A stretch of DNA of 64,000 nt from UTCFX2 sp963788305. Lineage in GTDB: Bacteria > Chloroflexota > Anaerolineae > Anaerolineales > UBA4823. The stretch's first letter is position 1; each line of letters begins with the position of its first letter. The notes under the pieces are model-generated. The model had not been told where the DNA came from. It did not search any database and saw only the letters and a list, made by a program, of their open reading frames with translations. A program made the position numbers and the translations under genes. This document shows, piece by piece, positions 57,182 through 64,000 of this stretch. The stretch covers positions 62,001 through 126,000 of the forward strand of contig CAWBGK010000020.1 of assembly GCA_963788305.1 (NCBI GenBank), given 5' to 3'.

Positions 57182-59921
57182 CCTCGCACGATCTGACGCG
57201 CCGAAACACCATCTTATCTCTATGGCGGATATTTTTCGGCCTGATCGCCCTTCAGGGCTTGGGTGTTTTAGTTTCATACCTGCAAACGAGGTCCGAGACC
57301 GGTTTATTCCTTGGTTTTTCCAGGATGCGGCTGGCGATCGTCGCTGGCGTGCTGCTCCTGACCGCAGCAGCCGCCTGGCTGTTTGTGGGGAGCTTACTCT
57401 TTCCCGTTCGCTTCCACCAGAGGGCAGTTGGCTGGGCAGATTGGCTCAGCCGCCCGGTTCGCTGGGGTTACCTGACCCTGCTCAGCGGGATCCTGCTCTT
57501 TATCTCCAGCTACCTGCTCACGCTTTACCCGGATATCACTGAACCCTTCACGCGCGGTTTTATCGAGCGCTTGGTCCCGATCATCGCCTGGTTGACGGGC
57601 GCCTGCGCACTATTTCCTAATCCTGATGATCTACCTGGGACGTGCCAGGGGGGTCCCGGTGCCAGGCCCTATTCCTCGCAGCTTCTGGTTGTTCCTCGCC
57701 TACTTCTGCGCAGCCTTGCTGGCATGGTTTTGGGTCAGCCAGACGGTTCTCCCGATCGCTTCATCCCGGGTGGGCTGGAACCAGCTGGGCGTGCCGGTTC
57801 TGGAGTCTCAGCTGGTTCTGGCCTGGGGCGTTGGGATCCTCGCCCTGCTTCTGGTCGACCGGCTGAGCGCGGCGGGAAGAACCAACGGCCGGCTGTTCGA
57901 TCTGGTGGCAGTCGTCTTGCTCTGGTCTTGCGCCGCAGTGTTCTGGCAGAGCACGCCGATCTCTCCAAATTGGTTCGTATCCGAGAAAATCCCTCCCAAT
58001 TTCGCTCAATATCCTTATTCTGATGCGCGCGTTTATGACGTGGCGGCTCAGTCCGCCTTGATTGGAGAGGGGTTCAAATTCTTTAATGGTATTGATGTCC
58101 GCCGCCCGCTTCATGCGGCATACCTGACCATCCTGCACCTTGCCGCCGGCCAGGAGTACGACCGTGTGATCTTTCTGCAGGTGCTCATCCTCGCGCTGCT
58201 TCCGGTTTTCGTCTATTTAACGGTCAAATCCCTGCACAACCGGGCTTCCGGGTTCGTCGCAGCAGCCTTCATCATATTCAGGGAGGCGAACTCGATCTCG
58301 ATCGCAGGCACGATCACGGCCTCGCATGTAAAGCTGATCATGGTAGACCTCCCGACGGCTCTGATCGTGATGATCTTCTTCTATCTTTCGATTCGCTGGC
58401 TCAAACAGGTCGAACAGCGCAGCTTTCCAGCTCTGGTCGCCGGAGGAACTCTCGGCCTGGCGATGCTGATCCGCCTGGAAACCGCAGTCCTCGCCTTTTC
58501 GCCAGTGCTGATTGCCAGCCTGGCGCTCCTGCCGAAAAAGCGATTTGCCTGGTGGGTTAAACATCTGGCTCTTTTTTCGTTGGGCGCCGCGCTGGTCATC
58601 TCTCCCTGGATCGGGCGCAACTGGCAGCGCACCGGGCAGCTTTTTGTCGATTCGCCGATGTTCCGCTATCTGCTCCTGGTTCAACGGTTTCAGCCGATCG
58701 CCACATCCGCCTCGCCTCCACCTGCCAGCCCATCTGCACCCGGACAAGAAGGTGCGGTTCCAACCACTCCGCCTGCAGCGTCCATCCTCCCAACGCAGGT
58801 TCCTGGGGGACTCGAAGCGGCTGGCAAGAATTTAGTAAACGAATCGCTTAAGAAACCCGGCGAGCTGGCTGGATTGTTCGCAGCCCATTACCTGAACAAC
58901 CAGATTCAGATGCTGCTGATCTACCCTGACGCGTACCGTTTCTTTGACAACTTGATCGGTTTGTTCGGACACCGCGACCTGCTGAAATATTCCGAGTCCT
59001 CCTCGCTGACCGACCTCATCCGCAGGCTGCCTTTCTGGAGAAAATGGGACGGCAGTTTCCCATCCCAATCGATCCTGCCGGTGCTGTTTTCGGTGTCGAT
59101 GCTCGCAGCCGGGCTTTCGGCCGCCTGGAGAAAGCAGCGTCTGGTCGGCCTGATGCCGGCCTTGGCTCTCGTGTTCTTTATCGGTTTCTACGCCCTGCTG
59201 CGCAACTCCGGGGGTCGGTACATCCTCCCGGTGGACTGGATCAGCATCCTGTATTTCAGCATCGGTTTGATCGCGTTTTCCATGGCTGCAATCGAGCTCG
59301 CCGGGCGGTACCGGCCGCGCGAAGACTTTCAAGCGCAGCTTCCTTCAGCGGACACCGTTTCCAGTCCGGAGCGCTTGCTCAAAGCTCCAAAATTCTATCT
59401 TTCCGTGGTGTTCTTTCTGCTCCTCGGAGTCTCGATCCCGCTGGTTGAGCGGTCCTTCCCGCTTCGTTATCCCCCGGAGCGCGAAGCCAAAATGCTGGAA
59501 GCCCTGCTCGGATCAGAAACCATCCCGCTGAACATCCGCCGCGATTTCGAGGAATTCCTGGTTCAAGGCGGTACCGCCATGGCTGGACGCGCCCTTTATC
59601 CCCTGTTTTACCCGTCCGGCTACGGTTCTCCGGACCCGGACGAAGGACCGCTGATGACCAAAGACTACCCCCGCCTGGTGTTCAACCTGACCGGTGAGTT
59701 TTCGCTGGATATGGCTTTGCCGATGCGAAAACAGCCCGTTGAATTTTAAAAATGCCTCGGATGCGCTGGCTCTCTTTTGCCTGACATCAAATCCTCTGCG
59801 CGCCGATCCGCTCGCTCTGGCGCTATTTGATCAATCCGGCAGCCTGGATGGAATCTTTCTCCGCTCGCCTCTCCCTGAAAATTCATCCTGCCCGCTGCCC
59901 CCGTATTCCCCCAAACAATAA
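57178..59921 (+). CDS. Large GT-C membrane glycosyltransferase, two frameshifts
   Basis: About 914 residues. The first four helices read SLWRIFFGLIALQGLGVLVS and LAIVAGVLLLTAAAAWLFVG; a shift near 57615 leads to SFWLFLAYFCAALLAWFWVS and many more helices. The outer loop with PYSDARVYDVAAQSALIGEG and VRRPLHAAYLTILHLAAG is a GT39/ArnT-type active loop with Asp. A Pro/Ala/Ser-rich loop at about 505-540 (SPPPASPSAPGQEG) is outside. A second shift near 59735 gives the tail ENSPLNFKNASDALALF to 59921. Donor and acceptor not shown; probably transfers sugar from a polyprenyl carrier. Confidence 0.75.
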
Positions 59922-59936
59922 CAGGTGTGTTTTCTT

Positions 59937-61955
59937 ATGAATAATTCCCGGTCTCGCATGATCGTATTCATCTTCTTAGGGATTTTCGTTATATGCTGTC
60001 TGTCTGCGAGCGGGATCGCCGCAGTTTCCATGCTCCTGGACACCGATGGAAGCTCCTCAGCGCCAGAGCTTGAGGTGATAACCGGGCCAGGATCGTCCGG
60101 GCCGGAGCCCACAGCCCCGGAGCTTATGGTTTCGACTGAAGTGGTCACCGAAACCCTCGCTGCGCTGGAGAGTGAAGACGTCCCGATCTATGACCCGATC
60201 GTGGTGGCAGAGCAGCTCGAAAACAAGCAGAGTCTGCCCCGCAGCCTGGAGTTCCCCGTCCAGATTTATCAAGCCGGGGATACGGAGACATTCTGGGTCA
60301 TCAATTCTGAGACAAATATCAACTTCCAGGTGCCGGCCGTGCTGCGGTATGTGAGCGATCACGTATATTTTTGGATCGAAGAAGGCGCTGATTTCGACGA
60401 AAAAGAGGTTCGGGCGCTGGTGGACAATTTTGAAGAAAAAACCTACCCTACCAACCGCGAGTTTTTTGGAAGCGAATGGACCCCCGGAGTCGACGCAGAC
60501 CCCCACCTCTTCATCCTTTACGCCGGCGGCCTGGGAGGCTCGGTCGCGGGCTATTTTTCTTCCGCCGATGAATATCTCCCTGTCGTTCAGGAATATGCGA
60601 ACGGCCACGAGATGTTCTTGATGAGCACAGAGCACGTCGACCTGGATGAGCAGTATGCTTACAGCGTCCTGGCACACGAATTCCAGCACATGATCCATTG
60701 GTACCGCGACCGAAACGAAGAAACCTGGATCGATGAGGGATCGGCAGAGCTGGCCGCCTTCCTGAATGGATATTCGATTGGCGGGCATGATCGGTCTTTT
60801 GCCTCGAATCCTGACATCCAGCTCACAGACTGGCCGAACGACTCTGGCAGCAGGTCGCCCAACTACGGAGCATCGTTCCTCTTCATGGCCTATTTCCTCG
60901 ACCGGTTCGGCGAAGATGCAACCAAAGCTCTCGTCTCTGATCCATCCAATGGGATGGTCAGCATCGACAACGTCCTGGCACAGCTCGGTGTGGTTGACCC
61001 GCTCAGCTCAGCTGTGGTCACCGCCGACGATGTCTTTATGGACTGGTTGATTGCCAACATCCTCCAGGATTCAGACGTAGCCGACGGCCGTTATGACTAC
61101 CAGAATTACCCGGGAGCTCCAGACTTCGACCCGACAGAAACCATCACAGATTGCCCGGTCAGCCCGGGCACGCGTACGGTTCACCAGTATGGAGTCAACT
61201 ACATCGAAATCCGCTGTAAAGGCGAGCATCTGATCCAGTTCACCGGATCCACTCAGGTGCCTGTGCTCCCGGTCGATCCTCATTCCGGCAGCTACGCCTT
61301 CTATTCAAATCGCGGCAACGAATCAAACATGACCCTGACGCGCGAGTTCGATTTTACCAACCTGTCTGGACCGATTACGATGCAGTACTGGACCTGGTAC
61401 GACCTGGAAAAAGACTACGACTATCTTTATCTGACTGCTTCATTGGACGGCGAAGACTGGCAAATCCAGATTACCCCCTCAGGCACCGCGGAAGACCCTT
61501 CGGGGAACAGCTATGGTTGGGGATACAACGGGGTGAGCTCTGGTGGTGCTGGTTGGATCCAGGAGGAAGTGGATCTGTCCGAGTTCGCAGGAAAGAAAGT
61601 CAAGCTGCGCTTCGAATACATCACGGACGCAGCTGTCAACGGCGAAGGCTTTCTCGTCGATGATATAGCAGTCCCGCAGATCGACTACTTCACAGATTTT
61701 GAGACAGACGATGGGGGTTGGAGCGCGGAAGGTTTCGCGCGAATTCAAAACACCCTGCCGCAGACCTTTCGTCTGGCTGTGATCAGCCGCGGCCACGAAA
61801 CAACCGTCCAGATGGTCCCGGTTGCCCCTGGGGAAATGGTTGAATTCCCGATTTCAACAGGCGGAGAAATTCAGGATGTCGTACTGGTCGTAACAGGGAC
61901 CAGCCGCTTCACCCGCCAGAGTGCGGTTTATTCTTTGTCGGTTCAACCAAAATAG
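59937..61955 (+). CDS. Secreted zinc metalloprotease, immune-inhibitor-A-like
   Basis: 672 residues from ATG 59937. The signal anchor is MIVFIFLGIFVICCLSASG, followed by a Ser/Glu/Pro-rich linker. The zinc site is AHEFQHMIHWYRDR with the third ligand likely in WIDEGSAELAAFLNG. The C-terminal part has HSGSYAFYSNRGNESNMTLT and EEVDLSEFAGKKVKLRFEYI, a beta-sandwich seen on immune inhibitor A (M6) proteases. It would work outside the cell on proteins. It lies at the end of the long gene block, 15 bases after the GT-C gene. A CCGCC/GGCGG hairpin follows its stop. Confidence 0.82.
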   Translation: MNNSRSRMIVFIFLGIFVICCLSASGIAAVSMLLDTDGSSSAPELEVITGPGSSGPEPTAPELMVSTEVVTETLAALESEDVPIYDPIVVAEQLENKQSLPRSLEFPVQIYQAGDTETFWVINSETNINFQVPAVLRYVSDHVYFWIEEGADFDEKEVRALVDNFEEKTYPTNREFFGSEWTPGVDADPHLFILYAGGLGGSVAGYFSSADEYLPVVQEYANGHEMFLMSTEHVDLDEQYAYSVLAHEFQHMIHWYRDRNEETWIDEGSAELAAFLNGYSIGGHDRSFASNPDIQLTDWPNDSGSRSPNYGASFLFMAYFLDRFGEDATKALVSDPSNGMVSIDNVLAQLGVVDPLSSAVVTADDVFMDWLIANILQDSDVADGRYDYQNYPGAPDFDPTETITDCPVSPGTRTVHQYGVNYIEIRCKGEHLIQFTGSTQVPVLPVDPHSGSYAFYSNRGNESNMTLTREFDFTNLSGPITMQYWTWYDLEKDYDYLYLTASLDGEDWQIQITPSGTAEDPSGNSYGWGYNGVSSGGAGWIQEEVDLSEFAGKKVKLRFEYITDAAVNGEGFLVDDIAVPQIDYFTDFETDDGGWSAEGFARIQNTLPQTFRLAVISRGHETTVQMVPVAPGEMVEFPISTGGEIQDVVLVVTGTSRFTRQSAVYSLSVQPK

Positions 61956-62024
61956 CCGCCCGTGGAAGGCGGTCTATATTGATCCATAGTTTGTCATCCT
62001 GTTGATTTACTCAAAAAGCAATTA

Positions 62025-62054
62025 TTCCTCGCACTTAAAACACCGTGCGAGGAA
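62025..62054 (-). terminator. Terminator-like hairpin after the YtxH gene
   Basis: TTCCTCGCAC at 62025 pairs fully with GTGCGAGGAA at 62045 across ten bases. Read on the minus strand the stem is followed by TAATTGCTTTTTGAG, fitting an end signal for the YtxH gene; it could also serve the metalloprotease from the other side. Confidence 0.5.
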
Positions 62055-62082
62055 CAGCGCTGTTGGCTCGGTCAGGTCGTGA

Positions 62083-62313
62083 TCAGGCAGCCGGCGGGGT
62101 AGATGTCCGAGGAGCTCGCAGCTCGCTGAGCTGCTTTTCCAGTTCTATCCGGCGGTCGCTCGCAGCTTTTTCCACTTCAGTTCGAACACGCTCGGCTTCA
62201 GACTGGATTTTCCCGCGCAGCTCCTCTCCGGAGGAGGGAGCCAACATTAAAGCTGTTGCCGCGCCGATCAATCCACCCAGGATCAAACCTGCAAAGAATT
62301 TTTCAATATTCAT
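62083..62313 (-). CDS. YtxH-domain protein
   Basis: 76 residues. One membrane or signal-like helix, FFAGLILGGLIGAATALMLA, is followed by PSSGEELRGKIQSEAERVR, the YtxH mark, and a charged coiled-coil tail rich in Glu and Arg. YtxH proteins are small membrane-linked stress-type proteins of unclear action. It has its own promoter (TGTTATAAT on the minus strand) and a GGAGG ribosome site, and seems unrelated to the glycan genes. Confidence 0.85.
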   Translation of the reverse strand: MNIEKFFAGLILGGLIGAATALMLAPSSGEELRGKIQSEAERVRTEVEKAASDRRIELEKQLSELRAPRTSTPPAA

Positions 62314-62340
62314 AGCCTCTGGCCTCCTTCTCTTTTAAGA

Positions 62341-62349
62341 ATTATAACA
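62341..62349 (-). promoter_or_regulatory. Extended -10 promoter of the YtxH gene
   Basis: On the minus strand the sequence is TGTTATAAT, 28 bases before the YtxH ATG, with AAGGAGG between. It is the same perfect extended -10 seen before the ABC exporter and rhamnose genes. Confidence 0.5.
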
Positions 62350-62406
62350 GAAAGGAAATAAATTTCTTCAGGGTCAATCCTGAGAGACCGCCTCCTGATT
62401 CGACTG

Positions 62407-62412
62407 TATAAT
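62407..62412 (+). promoter_or_regulatory. TATAAT -10 box for a leaderless sulfotransferase transcript
   Basis: TATAAT ends six bases before the ATG at 62419, so a transcript starting at the usual distance would begin at or next to the start codon. No ribosome-binding sequence lies between. Confidence 0.45.
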
Positions 62413-62418
62413 TGGGTT

Positions 62419-63150
62419 ATGATCGTCCTTTCTGTTGGCATGCCCCGCGCAGGTTCCGGCTGGTACTACAACCTGACGAACGATTTGATGCTTGCGAGCG
62501 GCGCAGAAGACGCCCACCTGATCCGCAAGCGTTTCCGCCTCCAGGGGATTCTCACCGAAGTGAACTGCAACATCGGCGCTCTGACGCCCCGCCGTCTGCT
62601 TGCGGTAAGTTTACCGGCGTTGATGGGCAACACATTCGTGATAAAAGCCCACGCCCCCCCCACACCGTTTGCGCTGCGGTTGATTCGAGTTGGGACGATC
62701 CGGCCGTCCTATATCTACCGCGATCCGCGCGATGCGATGCTCTCGGTGATGGAAAACGGCCGCCGGGCCATCGAAAAAGGCCGCGAAAATGCCTTCTCAC
62801 CTTACGCCGATTTTGATGCCGCTCTAAATTTTATGGCTGAATATCTGCAGGTCTGGGAGGCGTGGATGGCCTGCAGCCAGGCTCTGCTCGTCCGCTACGA
62901 AGATTTTCTGTTAAATTACAACGATGAAGCCGGGCGGCTGGTGGATTTCCTGGACCTGGACATCCAGAAGCCGGAAATCCGATCGATCCTGACGCGCTAC
63001 CAACCAGAAGGGGCTAAGCCCGACCAGAAAGGATTGCATTTCAGCCATGGAAAAATCGGGCGGTTCCGCCAGAAGATGAGCCCGGAACAACAAGACGTGA
63101 TGGCAGACCGCTTCTCCGGCTTTCTGGACAGGATGGGTTATGCGGTTTGA
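62419..63150 (+). CDS. Sulfotransferase-family protein, fourth in locus
   Basis: 243 residues. The phosphosulfate loop is IVLSVGMPRAGSGWYYNLTN and the 3'-phosphate motif SYIYRDPRDAMLSVMENGRR, followed by LLVRYEDFLLNYNDEAGRLV. C-terminal GLHFSHGKIGRFRQKMSP is the usual last lid. It is a single-gene unit with its own promoter, reading apart from the main operons. Immediately after its stop begins the 3' end of a group II intron on the other strand. Acceptor unknown; context suggests a glycan or lipid. Confidence 0.82.
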   Translation: MIVLSVGMPRAGSGWYYNLTNDLMLASGAEDAHLIRKRFRLQGILTEVNCNIGALTPRRLLAVSLPALMGNTFVIKAHAPPTPFALRLIRVGTIRPSYIYRDPRDAMLSVMENGRRAIEKGRENAFSPYADFDAALNFMAEYLQVWEAWMACSQALLVRYEDFLLNYNDEAGRLVDFLDLDIQKPEIRSILTRYQPEGAKPDQKGLHFSHGKIGRFRQKMSPEQQDVMADRFSGFLDRMGYAV

Positions 63151-63186
63151 ATCGAGTAGGGGGCGGGGACAAGCCGCCCCCTCTCA

Positions 63187-63221
63187 CACCACCGGACATG
63201 CGGGTCCGCATCCGGCGGTTC
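63187..63221 (-). ncRNA. Group II intron domain V
   Basis: The minus strand reads GAACCGCCGGATGCGG, a short ACC loop and CGCATGTCCGGTGGTG, folding into the 34-to-35-base hairpin with a central bulge that forms the catalytic core of the ribozyme. Confidence 0.7.
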
Positions 63222-63222
63222 A

Positions 63223-64000
63223 TCAAGCAAAGCGCAGTTCTTGATACCGAGTTTTGATACTCTTCAGCCCTGAGTTACTCCAATAGGTGTTACTCAGGGC
63301 TTCGTTTACCACAGGTGACTTGGACATATGCCAAGGGCTTTTGCCTACAGCTCCTAGTGCTGCCCGTTCTCTGGGCACTCCCAGCTTGGTCAATTCACGG
63401 TAGCGGGTTGTATCCCGCTTCCAACGTTTCCAGATCATCTGCCTCAGCCTGCGACGGAGCCACTTGTCCAGGTTTTCATAAACGCTCGGCGTATTCGCCA
63501 GCCGGTAGTATCCGATCCAGCCCATCGTGTACTGATTGATCGCCTCGATCACGTCTTCCAGCTTGCCTGACCGGGTACGCTTGGTCAGGCGGCGGAGCTT
63601 CTCGCAAAACCGCTCCCGGCTGCGATTGGCTACTCGGATGAGCACTTCCCCATTGCGTTTGAAGAAACTGAACCCCAGAAAATTCACCCGGTTCGCTCTG
63701 TCCACCTTGCTCTTCTTTAGGTTAACCTTCAGCTTGAGCTTCTGTTCCAGATACGCCTTCACGCTCTCCATTACTCGTTCGCCTGCCCGCCGCGTCTTTA
63801 CATAGATGTTGCAGTCATCAGCGTAGCGTACGAACTTGTGCCCCCGCTTCTCCAGTTCTTTGTCCAGGTCATCCAGCATGATATTTGACAGTAGCGGCGA
63901 AAGCGGCCCACCTTGCGGTGTCCCTTCTACAGTGTCGATCACTACACCTTCGACCAGCACCCCACTATTCAAGTAGGCCCGGATCAGCTTCAGCACCCGT
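63223..64000 (-). CDS. ltrA: Group II intron reverse transcriptase/maturase, C-terminal part
   Basis: At least 258 residues; the frame is open to the window edge, so the N-terminus is missing. Seen parts: GTPQGGPLSPLLSNIMLDDL (RT domain 4), FVRYADDCNIYVKTRRAGER with the catalytic Tyr-Ala-Asp-Asp, VNFLGFSFFKRNGEVLIRV (domain 6/7) and the maturase X-region/GIIM with YTMGWIGYYRLANTPSVYEN and RRLRQMIWKRWKRDTTRYRE. No HNH endonuclease follows the X region. The protein helps splicing and retro-mobility of its intron. Confidence 0.9.
   Translation of the reverse strand, partial: RVLKLIRAYLNSGVLVEGVVIDTVEGTPQGGPLSPLLSNIMLDDLDKELEKRGHKFVRYADDCNIYVKTRRAGERVMESVKAYLEQKLKLKVNLKKSKVDRANRVNFLGFSFFKRNGEVLIRVANRSRERFCEKLRRLTKRTRSGKLEDVIEAINQYTMGWIGYYRLANTPSVYENLDKWLRRRLRQMIWKRWKRDTTRYRELTKLGVPRERAALGAVGKSPWHMSKSPVVNEALSNTYWSNSGLKSIKTRYQELRFA

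Larger units (their letters stand above)
63157..64000 (-). mobile_element. Group II intron, 3' part, running out of the window
   Basis: On the minus strand the order is reverse transcriptase/maturase frame, its stop at 63223-63225, domain V at about 63187-63221 and a domain VI-like stem (GGGGGCGG at 63159 with CCGCCCCC at 63174). The 3' end is placed at the TAC near 63157 or a few bases beyond, right after the sulfotransferase stop. The 5' half is outside the window. A short distance from protein stop to domain V suits a compact bacterial group II intron, perhaps class C, which inserts behind terminator-like stems. Confidence 0.72.

Noticed and set aside
239..59921. Large-scale pseudogene formation or programmed frameshifting
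   Set aside because: Too many shifts in both directions, no accompanying nonsense mutations, no shared slippery signal, and conserved motifs resume at once in the new frame; sequence error explains it better.
1..64000. tRNA, rRNA, CRISPR array, origin of replication
   Set aside because: Looked for cloverleaf arms, conserved rRNA strings, regular spaced repeats and DnaA-box clusters by eye; none was seen.

Overview
The window is a dense surface-polysaccharide locus, almost all on the + strand, from a bacterium I infer to be a Chloroflexota member of the Anaerolineae type. The inference rests on moderately GC-rich coding DNA, secreted proteins carrying a YLPV/FLPVV-type hydrophobic motif, and general gene style; there is no rRNA or marker gene here to prove it. 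No tRNA, rRNA or CRISPR array was seen.

Layout. (A) 1-19.2 kb: a long run of tightly packed, often overlapping genes. It holds the end of a sugar isomerase/epimerase, a capsule-type glycosyltransferase, a methyltransferase, an acyl carrier protein with a class II aaRS-like amino acid:[carrier protein] ligase, a GNAT and an AAC(3)-fold acyltransferase, a DUF4910/M28-like peptidase, two sulfotransferases flanking an HD phosphohydrolase, a glycosyltransferase overlapped by a DNA methyltransferase, a CMP-sugar synthetase-like gene, a 2-hydroxyacid dehydrogenase, an SDR, a DUF115 protein, and more glycosyltransferases with a third sulfotransferase. (B) 19.2-20.8 kb: a Wzm/Wzt ABC exporter. (C) 20.9-28.8 kb: two secreted glycoside hydrolases (a clan GH-A type and a GH78 rhamnosidase type) interleaved with two membrane GT-C enzymes. 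(D) 28.9-37.8 kb: rfbCBAD for dTDP-L-rhamnose followed by three glycosyltransferases, one of them a two-domain 1125-residue protein. (E) 37.8-46.3 kb: a mixed region with a minus-strand methyltransferase, an AT-rich gene-free stretch, a secreted beta-helix protein, a membrane GT-C protein, and a minus-strand acyl carrier protein plus fatty acyl-AMP ligase. (F) 46.3-61.9 kb: glycosyltransferases, a WecA-type initiating transferase, a tandemly duplicated pair of Wzz-like and O-antigen-ligase-like genes, a large GT-C protein and a secreted zinc metalloprotease. (G) 62-64 kb: a YtxH protein, a fourth sulfotransferase and the 3' part of a group II intron.

Together the genes could start a lipid-linked glycan (WecA), build it with rhamnose and a CMP-activated sugar, decorate it with methyl, sulfate and possibly amino-acyl groups, export or polymerise it (ABC exporter and/or Wzy/Wzz-type genes), and trim it outside the cell. 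The most unusual part is the carrier protein/amino-acid ligase/acyltransferase/peptidase module at 2.9-7.0 kb, which may put amino acids on an amino sugar.

More than twenty genes are split by one to three frameshifts, although protein similarity continues in the next frame with no missense decay visible. I read these as indel errors in the sequence, not pseudogenes, and annotate each gene across its shifts.
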